Source of the DNA: Streptomyces sp. TLI_053
Lineage (GTDB): Bacteria > Actinomycetota > Actinomycetes > Streptomycetales > Streptomycetaceae
Direction of reading: 5' to 3'
Length of the DNA: 64,000 bases
Assembly: GCF_900105395.1 (NCBI RefSeq)
Contig: NZ_LT629775.1
Span: forward strand, 4,672,001 to 4,736,000
This document shows positions 49,320 to 57,553 of the stretch, one piece after another. The position numbers were made by a program, and so were the translations under genes. The notes below the pieces were generated by a model that saw only the letters and a program-made list of their open reading frames with translations, was not told where the DNA came from and ran no database searches. The stretch's first letter is position 1. Each line of letters opens with the position of its first letter.

Positions 49320-49990
49320 CCCCCGAAGAGGTGGCCGCGCTGCTCGCCTACGCCGGTGAGCTCGACCCCCGCACCGCCAACACCGACGAGGAAGAGGCCC
49401 GCGCCCAGCTTCGTCGGTGGTGCGAGCTGCTGCAGGACGTGCCGGCCGTCGCGGTCGAGGGGTGGGACGCCGCGGCGGTGGTCCGTCGACACATCGCGTC
49501 GTCGCCGTGGCCGATCATCGCGGCGGACGTCGCCCGGCCGTGGGCCGCGCACCGCCGGGCCCTGCTCGCCCGGCACACCGACCCGCGCCCGGCCGTCGAC
49601 CCCGACGACGACCGCGCCTACCGGGACGCGATCCGGGCGCAGCGCGCGGCGGTGGCGACGGGGCAGACCGTACCGAACAGCACGCGGCAGCTGACCGGCG
49701 GGCCGGCGGCGTCGGTGGCCGCCCGGCTCGGCCGGGCGCTGCCCGCGGCGGCCGCCGAGCAGCTCGCCGCGTACCGGCCGGTGCGGGCGGCGCGGGAGGC
49801 CGCGGCCGCCGCCGGGCGCCCGGATGCGCTGGCCGTCGCGTGCGACTGGTGCCACGCGCCGGCCGGTGAGCCGTGCCGGCGGCGCACCCTCCCGCCCGGC
49901 GCGCAGGCCGGCACCTGGTCGAGGCGCCGGACCGTCCACCCGACCCGCACCGACAAGGCCGCCGCCCGCCGACAGGAGAGTGCCGCATGA
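49316..49990 (+). CDS. Phage protein with C-terminal zinc-finger motif
   Basis: A 224-residue protein. The first 90 residues (TPEEVAALLAYAGELDPRTA, WPIIAADVARPWAAHRRALL) look like a replisome-associated helical domain; near the C-terminus sits CDWCHAPAGEPCRRR followed by a His, the CxxC-GxxC-H pattern of phage zinc fingers. ATG overlaps the previous stop, and its own stop overlaps the next ATG. Confidence 0.75.
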   Translation: MTPEEVAALLAYAGELDPRTANTDEEEARAQLRRWCELLQDVPAVAVEGWDAAAVVRRHIASSPWPIIAADVARPWAAHRRALLARHTDPRPAVDPDDDRAYRDAIRAQRAAVATGQTVPNSTRQLTGGPAASVAARLGRALPAAAAEQLAAYRPVRAAREAAAAAGRPDALAVACDWCHAPAGEPCRRRTLPPGAQAGTWSRRRTVHPTRTDKAAARRQESAA

Positions 49991-50412
49991 AGTCCCGCCA
50001 CCGCCCGGGCGCCCGCCACCCGATCCCCGTGTCCGTCTACCGGCTCACCGCCACGTGGCCCGGCCACGCGCGCCGGCCAGCCCTGTTCGAGACGTCCGAC
50101 CGCCGCCAGTTCCGGCGGGTGGCGCGCGAGTACGCCGCGGCCGGCGCCGTGGTGCTCTGCGAGGAGTCCCTCGGGTACGGCCGGTGGCGCGTGGTCGACC
50201 GCCTCGACGGCCCGGCCCTGCTGCGGGCGCAGCGTGAGGCCGAGCTCGCCGCCCGCCGGGCCGAGGTCGAGCTGCTCGCCGAGCGGCGCCGCGACGAGCA
50301 GCGGGCCGTCGAGCTCGCCGCCGTCGAGGCCGTCATGGTGCAGCCTCCGATCCCTCGCGACGGCGGCCGCCCCCGGGCCCGAACTGTCGCACGCGGTAGG
50401 GGAATTCGATGA
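49987..50412 (+). CDS. Phage protein, unknown function
   Basis: A 141-residue basic protein. A beta-rich start (PIPVSVYRLTATWPGHARRP, CEESLGYGRWRVVDR) precedes a long charged helix (EAELAARRAEVELLAERRRD). No family recognised. ATG overlaps upstream stop. Confidence 0.65.
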   Translation: MKSRHRPGARHPIPVSVYRLTATWPGHARRPALFETSDRRQFRRVAREYAAAGAVVLCEESLGYGRWRVVDRLDGPALLRAQREAELAARRAEVELLAERRRDEQRAVELAAVEAVMVQPPIPRDGGRPRARTVARGRGIR

Positions 50413-50489
50413 TCCTGCCGCCGCGACCGGTCGATGCGCCCCCCATGCGCGCGGGTGTCCGCGCCGCCCCTTCCGAAAGGTCACTACCC

Positions 50490-50708
50490 GTGTCCGTCCT
50501 GCCCTCCCGCTACCTCGTGCACGAGACCCGCGCCGAGCGCGCCCTGCCCGTCCCCGTGTCCCTGCCCGTCGTCGCCGAGCTGCTCGACACGGTGCGTGCC
50601 GAGCTGCGCGCCGCCGGCTGTCCCGCCGCGGACGCCGAACTGTCGCTCGACCCCGTCGAGGGCCGGCTCGTCGTCGCCTACGTCCTCGACCCGCGGGACA
50701 TCCCGTGA
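50490..50708 (+). CDS. Small phage protein, unknown function
   Basis: A 72-residue protein (SVLPSRYLVHETRAERALPV ... YVLDPRDIP). The GTG at 50490 was chosen for AAAGG eight bases upstream; an in-frame ATG at 50409 overlapping the preceding stop is the alternative and would give 99 residues. Stop overlaps the next GTG. Confidence 0.6.
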   Translation: MSVLPSRYLVHETRAERALPVPVSLPVVAELLDTVRAELRAAGCPAADAELSLDPVEGRLVVAYVLDPRDIP

Positions 50709-51166
50709 GCGCGGCCCCCGCCGACCGGGCGGACGTCGAGCAGCTGCTGCACCTGGTCGACCGCGCCGCGCGCGGCGCCTTGCTGCCCGGTGAGGCCGAG
50801 ATGCTGCGCGAGGGGATCGGCGAACTCGCCCGCTACCGGGAGTGGTGCACCGAGTGGAGCCGCCGACACCTGCGGCTGCGCCACACTGCCCGGCAGCGCC
50901 TGCTCGCCCTGCGCCGAGCACTGGCCCGGGCGCAGCGCGGCCGGCTCGTCGAGGCCGAGCTCGCCCACCTGCAGGCCCGCCTCGACGCCGCGGCGCAGCC
51001 GGCCGTCGTCGAGCAGCACGCCTACGAGGAACTGCTCGCCGCCGAGCTGCTCGACGGGTGGGCACTGGCCCGCGGCCGCGCCGCCGCCGAGCTCGCCGCC
51101 GCCGGCCTGCAGCCCGCGCCCGGCCCCCGCTCCGCCGCCCCGCCCGCCGGCCGACCGGCCACCTAG
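50705..51166 (+). CDS. Coiled-coil-like phage protein
   Basis: A 153-residue Arg/Ala/Leu-rich, almost wholly helical protein (RLRHTARQRLLALRRALARA). GTG overlaps the preceding stop. Function unknown. Confidence 0.65.
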   Translation: MSAAPADRADVEQLLHLVDRAARGALLPGEAEMLREGIGELARYREWCTEWSRRHLRLRHTARQRLLALRRALARAQRGRLVEAELAHLQARLDAAAQPAVVEQHAYEELLAAELLDGWALARGRAAAELAAAGLQPAPGPRSAAPPAGRPAT

Positions 51167-51252
51167 ACCGGGCCCGGGCGCCCCCGTACCACGACAGAGG
51201 GGCGCCCGGCCCCACCAACCCACCACCGCACAGCCTGACTTGGGAGCGCAAC

Positions 51253-52089
51253 GTGTACCCGTCCACCCGCATCCGTCACGCGGTCGAGCAGCTGCGCACC
51301 GTGCGCGCACACTGGGGGGCGCTGCTCGTCGCGATCGAGACCGCACCGGCTCCCGTGTGGCCGCCCGCCCAGCTCTCCACCCACCTCGCCCGGCAGGCCG
51401 CCGACGACGTCGAGCTGCTCGTCGACGACCGCGTGCCGCTCACCCTGCGCCAGCACCCCGCCCCCGCCAACCTCGCCGCCCTCGACGCCGCGGTGCGCGT
51501 CGAACGGCTCATGTTCGACGCCGCCGACACGCTCGCCGCCGCCGTGCAGCGGCCGATCGAGCGCCGGCCCGTCTCCACCCCCGGCCGGCCGGTCGTGTGG
51601 GCCCTCGACGAGGCGGACGCCGCCGACCCGCGCCGGTGGCACTACGCGAGCCCGACCGACCCCGGGAGCCGCCGGCACGGCCTGCACTGGGCCGCGCTCT
51701 ACGTCGAGGGGCGCCTGCTCGACGAGGACACCGAACCCGAGCAGCGCGCCGGCACGCACACCCGCGCACCGGCCCTGTTCGGCCTGCTGCCCGAGCACCT
51801 CGCGCACGAGGCGGTGCGCGTCGCCGGACAGGCCGAGCACCTCGTGCTCGGCGCGCTCGGCCTCGACCGCAGCGAGACCGTGATCGAGGGCCGACCCTGC
51901 CCATGGTGCTCCGGCGAGCTCACCCTGCACACCGACCCGCGCATCGCCCCGAGCGTCACATGCTCCACCGGCCGCACCTGCCCCGCCCCCGTCGACCTCG
52001 ACCGCCGCGGCCGCCGCGCGTGGCACGCGGCCGAGCTCGTCGAGCTGCTCGCCGCCCTCGACCGCCCCGCCACTGGCCGGGCTGCGTGA
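51253..52089 (+). CDS. Phage protein with zinc-ribbon-like C-terminus
   Basis: A 278-residue protein. The N-terminal half is helical (IRHAVEQLRTVRAHWGALLV); the C-terminal half holds CPWCSGELTL ... CSTGRTCPAP, a four-Cys zinc-ribbon pattern, followed by WHAAELVELLAAL. No family recognised. GTG at 51253 has GGGAG upstream. Last gene of the early block, followed by a terminator. Confidence 0.75.
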   Translation: MYPSTRIRHAVEQLRTVRAHWGALLVAIETAPAPVWPPAQLSTHLARQAADDVELLVDDRVPLTLRQHPAPANLAALDAAVRVERLMFDAADTLAAAVQRPIERRPVSTPGRPVVWALDEADAADPRRWHYASPTDPGSRRHGLHWAALYVEGRLLDEDTEPEQRAGTHTRAPALFGLLPEHLAHEAVRVAGQAEHLVLGALGLDRSETVIEGRPCPWCSGELTLHTDPRIAPSVTCSTGRTCPAPVDLDRRGRRAWHAAELVELLAALDRPATGRAA

Positions 52090-52108
52090 CGTGAGGGCGC
52101 AAGCGCGA

Positions 52109-52140
52109 CGAGGGGCCCGGGCTATTGCCCGAGCCCCTCG
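52109..52140. terminator. Hairpin terminator between convergent phage genes
   Basis: Stem CGAGGGGC-CGGGC / GCCCG-GCCCCTCG with one opposed mismatch and loop TATT, ending both the early block and the minus-strand gene that follows. Confidence 0.7.
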
Positions 52141-52147
52141 CTAGCCC

Positions 52148-52336
52148 CTAGCTGGTGGTCTCCGCCGTGTCGATGTCGGCAGGTGTATCCGCGCTCCCCG
52201 CCGCCGGCTTGGCATCGGCCGCGTCGATCCGGCGCCGGCGCTCTCGCCGCCACCCATCCGCCGCCATAAAGGTCGTGAGCGCCGTTGCCGTAGTGCCAAC
52301 GAGGTTGCCGACCAGCATGATTACGTCCCTAACCAT
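52148..52336 (-). CDS. Small phage membrane protein
   Basis: A 62-residue protein with one hydrophobic segment (IMLVGNLVGTTATALTTFMA), a basic stretch (GWRRERRRRID) and a polar tail. ATG at 52336 has AAGGGGAG upstream. No family recognised; too short for a confident holin call. Confidence 0.6.
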   Translation of the reverse strand: MVRDVIMLVGNLVGTTATALTTFMAADGWRRERRRRIDAADAKPAAGSADTPADIDTAETTS

Positions 52337-52741
52337 GGGGCTCCCCTTCTGAACTCCACTCACCCGGCAACGCCCGGTGATGCTAGGAATGCCGAACCGC
52401 CTACGCGGACATAACGGGATGCCGCATACGCGGAGAGATCTCGGCCAACCGCAACGTCGTGCGGGTTCCGGAAGGAAGGGGCCGCCCCAAGAGCACGTCA
52501 CAGGGCGTTCCTCATGCGAGGATATGCACCCAACACCACTGATGTTGGGGCGAGTTGAACGGTAGGCAGCATACCAGGCCCCCGCCGACAAGCACCGGGG
52601 AACACCTTGCCCCCGAGCAGGCCCCACCTAGCCCCTTGCGCCGTTATCGATCTGTGACCTAGAGTTGGAGGCGCTTCCGGCGTGCCCGGAACATCTGGCT
52701 GATGGCCCGCCACACCCCCCGGTGGCGGGCCGCAGTCGTTC
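52337..52741. other. Phage interval without a credible gene
   Basis: 405 bases. Short open frames on both strands lack family features and good ribosome-binding sites. A TACGCGGA motif occurs twice (around 52401 and 52427), and an inverted repeat TCACCCGGC/GCCCGGTGA sits at 52360-52379. A regulatory or packaging-site role is possible but unsupported. Confidence 0.35.
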
Positions 52742-52954
52742 CTACCGGCGTCCGCCGCGTCGCACTGGGACTGCGATAGCCGCGAAACCGGTACCCAACA
52801 GCGTCATCGCGGCCGCGTCGAGCTGCGGGTGCCGCACGAGAATCACGACCATGACCCCGGCGGCCAACGCCGAGCGAGTCAGCTCGATGACCTCCGCTGG
52901 TGTCCAGCCTCCCCCTGTCGGCGCAGCACGCCGCCGCTGTTCCACGCTTCCCAC
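52742..52954 (-). CDS. Small phage membrane protein (holin-sized)
   Basis: A 70-residue protein with two hydrophobic stretches (SALAAGVMVVILVR and AAAMTLLGTGFAAIAVPV) and a basic end. GTG at 52954 chosen for GGAAAGGG six bases upstream. Its size fits small holin-like proteins, but no lysis genes are beside it. Confidence 0.5.
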   Translation of the reverse strand: MGSVEQRRRAAPTGGGWTPAEVIELTRSALAAGVMVVILVRHPQLDAAAMTLLGTGFAAIAVPVRRGGRR

Positions 52955-53253
52955 AGAGCACCCTTTCCTCGCTGGTCGAGTGATGGGCGGCGCCGCTCCT
53001 CCCTCAGTCTGACAGTGCGCCAGGGGCGACGACCCCCACAAAGTGTGGGAGTTGAAGGGTTCGAAGACCGATCCCGTCGCCTACCCCCCGGGCCACCCTG
53101 GACAGGGCCTCCTACAATTAGCCAATCCAAGGCTGGACGCGCTAAAGATCATCAAAAGCAAGATATACAGAACTTCTGCAAACTGACTTGGCCAACTGGG
53201 TTTGCATTCGGCCTTTGATTAACGGCTACTGCCAAGGTCGGGGGTGATGTTCG
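52955..53253. other. Control region before the head genes
   Basis: No gene in about 300 bases. The right half is unusually AT-rich for this genome and contains a -10-like TACAAT at 53113-53118; it should carry the late promoter of the packaging and head genes, which start at 53254. Confidence 0.4.
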
Positions 53254-53769
53254 ATGCGCGAGCCCATCGCCGACCAGGATCGCGACCAGGTGCGCCGCCT
53301 GCATGCCGACGGCCTGTCCCGCAACGCCATCGCAGCCCAGATCGGGCGCAGCAGTTCGACCGTGTCCAAGATCGCGGCTGAGTTGGGGTTGGCGTTCGTT
53401 GGGGGCGCCCGGGTGGCGTCGGCGACCGTGGCCCGGCAGGAAGACCTTGCTGCCCTGCGCCGGGACCTTACGGCCCGGCTGTACCGGCGGGCCGCGGCGA
53501 ACCTCGACCGGGTTGAGGCCGACACGTACGTGCGTGTCGAGCTGCTGCCGACCGGCGAGACGGCCGAGGTGGTCAGCGACGATCCGCCCGCGCAGGACGA
53601 GCGCCACCACTCACAGGCCATCGGCGGCTATCTCACCAGCGCGGCCCGGCTCGCGGAGATCGACGCCGGCACGTCCGGGCACGAGGTGCGCAGCATGCTC
53701 ACGGATCTTGCCCGGGGCCTGCGGGCCGCCTTCGCCGACGAGGACGAGGCGGCCGCCGACGGGGGGTGA
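53254..53769 (+). CDS. Terminase small subunit-like HTH protein
   Basis: A 171-residue protein. An N-terminal HTH (LHADGLSRNAIAAQIGRSSS then TVSKIAAELGL) is followed by a helical oligomerisation-type region and an acidic tail. Position immediately before the large terminase gene gives the call: small terminases bind the packaging site on phage DNA. The start is the ATG at 53254, with only a weak ribosome-binding site. Confidence 0.8.
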   Translation: MREPIADQDRDQVRRLHADGLSRNAIAAQIGRSSSTVSKIAAELGLAFVGGARVASATVARQEDLAALRRDLTARLYRRAAANLDRVEADTYVRVELLPTGETAEVVSDDPPAQDERHHSQAIGGYLTSAARLAEIDAGTSGHEVRSMLTDLARGLRAAFADEDEAAADGG

Positions 53770-53772
53770 GCC

Positions 53773-55047
53773 GTGCCCGCCCCCGCTCTCGATCTCCCGC
53801 TCTCCCGCAAGCAGTTGCGCAGCGTCGCGCGGGCCACCGCCCGCATCAACATCTGGCACGGCGCGGTGCGGTCCGGCAAGACCGTGGCCTCGTTGCTGGC
53901 ATTCCTGCTGGCCATCGCGGAGGCGCCGCCGTCCGGGCTGATCATCATCTGCGGCCGCAGCCTGCAGACGATCGAACGCAACGTGCTAGAGGCGTTGGCC
54001 GATCCGGCCCTGTTCGGGCCGGTCGCCGCCGGGCAGGTCCGGCACACCCGCGGCGCCACCACCGCCGTCATCCTCGGACGCACCGTCCACCTGATCGGCG
54101 CGGCAGACTCCCGCGCCGAGGGTCGACTGCGCGGCCTGACGGCCTACTTGGCGTACGTCGACGAGGCGACTCTGCTCCCCGAACCGTTCTGGGTGCAGTT
54201 GCTCGCGCGCCTCAGCGTGGACGGCGCGCGCGTGCTGGCCACCACCAACCCCGACGGCCCGCGGCACTGGCTGCGGACCGGATACCTCGACCGCGCGGCC
54301 GAACTCGACCTTCGGGCATGGCATTTCAGCCTGCACGACAACCCCTCGTTGTCTCCGGCCTACGTCCGGTCGCTGAACGCCGAGTACACCGGGCTGTGGC
54401 GCCGGCGCATGATCGATGGCGCGTGGGTGGTCGCCGAGGGGTCGATTTACGACTGCTGGGACGAACAGCAGCACGTCGTCGACGAGTTGCCGCCCATGGT
54501 CCGGCACTGGCTCGGGATCGACTACGGCACCACGAACCCGTTCGCTGCAATCTTGCTGGGGCTCGGCGAGGACGGCCGGTTGTACGCGTGCGCGGAGTGG
54601 CGATACGACAGTCGCCAGAAGCGCCGGCAGATGACCGATGCCCAGTACAGCGCCGCCCTTCGCGGCTGGCTGGCCGGGCTCGGCGTCGACCCCGAGTGGA
54701 CGTTCCTCGACCCGTCCGCCGCTTCCTTCCTCGCGCAGCTCTGGGAGGACGGGCACCAAGGGACCGCCCGCGCGCGGAACGAGGTACTCGACGGCATCCG
54801 GTCGACGTCAACCGCGCTCGCGGCCGGCCTGCTGCTCGTGCACCGCTCGTGTGAGGGTCTGCTCGCGGAGCTGCCCGGCTACGTGTGGGACCCGGCCGGG
54901 ACCGCCGCCGGCGAAGACCGCCCCCTCAAGGTCAACGATCACAGCTGCGACGCGCTGCGGTACGTCGTGCACTCCACCGCCGCCGAGTGGCGCCACCTGG
55001 TCCCCGATCTGATCCCGGAGGAGGTGAGCGCCGATGCCGCTGCCTGA
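53773..55047 (+). CDS. Phage terminase large subunit
   Basis: A 424-residue DNA-packaging motor. The ATPase domain has Walker A GAVRSGKT (30-37) and Walker B LAYVDEAT, with ATTNPDGP as coupling motif; the RNase H-like nuclease domain has LGIDYGTTNP, FLDPSA and a final Asp in DHSCDALRY. It cuts and pumps phage DNA into the prohead through the portal. The family is PBSX/SPP1-like. GTG start 3 bases after the small subunit stop; its 3' end overlaps the portal gene by 14 bases. Confidence 0.95.
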   Translation: MPAPALDLPLSRKQLRSVARATARINIWHGAVRSGKTVASLLAFLLAIAEAPPSGLIIICGRSLQTIERNVLEALADPALFGPVAAGQVRHTRGATTAVILGRTVHLIGAADSRAEGRLRGLTAYLAYVDEATLLPEPFWVQLLARLSVDGARVLATTNPDGPRHWLRTGYLDRAAELDLRAWHFSLHDNPSLSPAYVRSLNAEYTGLWRRRMIDGAWVVAEGSIYDCWDEQQHVVDELPPMVRHWLGIDYGTTNPFAAILLGLGEDGRLYACAEWRYDSRQKRRQMTDAQYSAALRGWLAGLGVDPEWTFLDPSAASFLAQLWEDGHQGTARARNEVLDGIRSTSTALAAGLLLVHRSCEGLLAELPGYVWDPAGTAAGEDRPLKVNDHSCDALRYVVHSTAAEWRHLVPDLIPEEVSADAAA

Positions 55048-56500
55048 GCCCAATTCCGTTTGGCCGCCGCGCCGTTGGGCGCCCGAGCTCGCCGAGATCG
55101 CGATCGATGACGCGTGGTACTCCGGCGACCCGAAGCGGCTCGCCGCCGTCTACCAGGGGCAGACCCGTCGGCGCGACGGCCGGCGCCGCCTGTGGGGACG
55201 CGACCGAACGTCCACCGCCGACCGGCGCGAGTCCCGCCTGCACATCCCCATGCCGGCCGACGTCGCCCGCCGCTCTGCCGGCCTGCTGATGGGCGAGCCC
55301 CCGCGGGTGACCGTCACCGACACCGCTCTGCAGGCGCGCCTCGACGAGCTGCTCGGCCCGCGCGCCGAGCGGACCCTGCTGGAGGCCGCCGAGGTGTCCG
55401 CCGCGCTCGGCGGGGTCTACCTGGTGGCCGCTTGGGACGCCGAGATCGGCCCGCGCCCGCTGCTCACCACCGTGCACCACGACGCCGCCCTGCCCGAAGT
55501 CCGATACGGGCACCTGGTTGCCCTGACGTGCTGGGAGGAACTGGAGCGGCACGGCTCGACCGTGCTGCGCCGGCTGGAGAGGCACGAGCGGGGCCGGATC
55601 GAGCACGCCCTCTACGAAGGCACCACTGACAACATCGGCCGCCGCGTGCCGCTCACGGAGCACCCGACCACGGCCGCGGTCGTCGACAGTCTCGGCCCGT
55701 CCGGCGCGATCGAGACCGGCATCCCCGCTCTCACCGCGGCCTACTGGCCCAACATCGGCCCCAACCGCTCCCACCGCGGGTCGCCGCTCGGCCGATCCGA
55801 CCTGCAGGGCCCGGCGCGCGACATGTGCGACGCGCTCGACGAGGTGTGGTCGAGCTGGATGCGCGACATCCGACTCGCCCGCGCCCGCCTCATCGTCCCC
55901 GCCGGCTACCTGCGCAACCGCGGCCCCGGCAACGGCGCCAGCTTCGACGATGACCAAGAGATTTGGCAGGCTCTCGACATCCCGCCGACCGACACGGGCG
56001 CCGGCATCACGATGAGCCAGTTCGCCATCCGGGTAGCCGAGCACAAGTCAACATCCGACGCGCTCGTGCGGCAGATCGTCGAGGCGGCCGGCTACAGCCC
56101 GAGCACGTTCGGGCTCGACGGCGGTCCGCCGGTCACCGCGACGGAGACACTGGCCCGCGGACACGACAGCATGGTGACCCGCAGGGCGAAGATCGGCTAC
56201 GCGGCCCCAGCCGTTGCCGACATCGTCGAGGCGCTGCTGCAGCTCGACCGCGCGCTCGGCTGGTCCCGACTCGCCCCTGAGCGGCCGACCGTGGCATTCG
56301 GGGCGGCGGTCGCCCCGGACGCCCAGACGCAGGCGCAGACGCTCTCCCTGCTCGGCCAGGCGCAGGCCGTCAGCACCGAGACCAAGGTCCGCATCGTGAA
56401 TCCAGAGTGGGATGCCGAGGCGGTCGCCGCCGAGGTCGCCCGCATCCACGCCGAGACCGGGCAAGCCGTGCCCGACCCGGCACCCGACTTCGTCAGTTGA
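55034..56500 (+). CDS. Phage portal protein (SPP1 Gp6-like)
   Basis: A 488-residue protein that forms the dodecameric ring at the capsid vertex. Typical portal features: LHIPMPADVARRSAGLLMGE near the N-terminus, a helical domain with DALDEVWSSWMRDIRLARAR and a C-terminal segment (AVSTETKVRIVNPEWDAEAV). ATG at 55034 overlaps the terminase gene. Its last 8 bases overlap tail-to-tail with the antisense nuclease gene. Confidence 0.93.
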   Translation: MPLPEPNSVWPPRRWAPELAEIAIDDAWYSGDPKRLAAVYQGQTRRRDGRRRLWGRDRTSTADRRESRLHIPMPADVARRSAGLLMGEPPRVTVTDTALQARLDELLGPRAERTLLEAAEVSAALGGVYLVAAWDAEIGPRPLLTTVHHDAALPEVRYGHLVALTCWEELERHGSTVLRRLERHERGRIEHALYEGTTDNIGRRVPLTEHPTTAAVVDSLGPSGAIETGIPALTAAYWPNIGPNRSHRGSPLGRSDLQGPARDMCDALDEVWSSWMRDIRLARARLIVPAGYLRNRGPGNGASFDDDQEIWQALDIPPTDTGAGITMSQFAIRVAEHKSTSDALVRQIVEAAGYSPSTFGLDGGPPVTATETLARGHDSMVTRRAKIGYAAPAVADIVEALLQLDRALGWSRLAPERPTVAFGAAVAPDAQTQAQTLSLLGQAQAVSTETKVRIVNPEWDAEAVAAEVARIHAETGQAVPDPAPDFVS

Positions 56501-57497
56501 GCGACGACGGCACCCCGAGGAAGGTGTCGCCCGAGGGACGAACGACGACGATCTCGTGCTCGGCAAGCAGTTCCCGCAGGTCTTCGTCGGGAAGCCCGGG
56601 AAGGACGACGGCGCGCCGCGGAGGTTCCGGGTGGTCGTCGGTGCGGGTGTAACGGCTGTAGTCGAGCAGCTGTCCCAGCGCCATCCGGACCGCCTCCCGG
56701 CGGTGGGTGCCCTTCACCTCGTACAGCACGTGGTCCGTGACGTCGTACAGGTCGGACAGCAGCGTTCCCGTCTTGCCCTTGATCCGGATCTGAAAGCGGC
56801 GGACCTCGTGTCCAAGTGTGGTGAGGTGGGCCTCGAATGCGTCGCTGAGCTCGCCCTCGCGGCGCTTGGCGATCGTCTCTGGGACGGCCGCCCGCTTGGT
56901 CTCCTTCGTCGTGTTCTTCTCGGGTTCGACGAGCTTGCTCTCGGTCGTGTTGGCCGGCACCAGGCGGGCAACGGTGGTCTCCGCCGGGGGGATCTCGTCC
57001 TCAGGATCGTGCTGGACCGTGCCGACCGGACGGAGACGGAAGACGATCACTCGACGGCGCAGGCCGTCTTCGTCGAGGCCCTCGCGGACAACGTAGGGCG
57101 TGCGCTTGTCGAGCTCGAACGCGCCGACGTAGCGGTGCAGCTTGGTGTCGGTACCCTCCACGGTTCCGACTGCGACGAACAGGCGAAGCGTGCGCCCGTC
57201 CCGGCCGTGGTGGAGTACGGCAGAGTTGCCCTTGCCGTAGTCACCACCGAACGTCTGGTCGCCCTTCTTTCCAGCTCCGGTGTACTCGAAGACGGGGCCG
57301 ATCTCGTCCTCTTCAGCGAGCCAGCCGTCGTGGTACCCGAACTGCTGGCCGACCTCGTGATCGGAGAACAGCGTCACGTTCTTTGGCTTCCGGGACGGCA
57401 CAATCCCGCCGCTGTGGCGGCTTCCCCCGTAGACGGCGCAGATTTCGGGGCGGGTACCGATCTGTCCGAGCTTGAACTCGGCGGGCGCATTCGTCAT
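56493..57497 (-). CDS. SRA-like plus PD-(D/E)XK nuclease, antisense in the head module
   Basis: A 334-residue protein. The N-terminal part (about 10-160) looks like an SRA/YDG base-flipping domain: VYGGSRHSGGIVPS, DEIGPVFEYTGAGKKGDQ and a RLFVAVGTVEGT strand. The C-terminal part (215-334) has the PD-(D/E)XK nuclease core: Asp249 (LLSDLYDV), Glu260 and Lys262 (LYEVKG), and GQLLDY. This pairing is that of restriction enzymes that cut DNA with modified cytosines. It interrupts the late operon on the opposite strand, less GC-rich than its neighbours, with its own start region (ATG 57497) and no methyltransferase beside it: a typical prophage-carried defence gene. Confidence 0.82.
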   Translation of the reverse strand: MTNAPAEFKLGQIGTRPEICAVYGGSRHSGGIVPSRKPKNVTLFSDHEVGQQFGYHDGWLAEEDEIGPVFEYTGAGKKGDQTFGGDYGKGNSAVLHHGRDGRTLRLFVAVGTVEGTDTKLHRYVGAFELDKRTPYVVREGLDEDGLRRRVIVFRLRPVGTVQHDPEDEIPPAETTVARLVPANTTESKLVEPEKNTTKETKRAAVPETIAKRREGELSDAFEAHLTTLGHEVRRFQIRIKGKTGTLLSDLYDVTDHVLYEVKGTHRREAVRMALGQLLDYSRYTRTDDHPEPPRRAVVLPGLPDEDLRELLAEHEIVVVRPSGDTFLGVPSSLN

Positions 57498-57553
57498 GGG
57501 CCGACGGTATCGGTCGGTGCTGACAACGCCTTCGGTCGGTTGGGGGGTGCGCT

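Noticed and set aside
52377..52565. 62-codon plus-strand frame in the prophage gap
   Set aside because: No ribosome-binding site, no domain, and overlaps a competing minus-strand frame at 52498-52713 of equal quality; neither is annotated.
53041..53095. tRNA-like T-arm (GGGTTCGAAGACC) before the terminase genes
   Set aside because: No matching acceptor stem, D-arm or anticodon stem could be folded around it.
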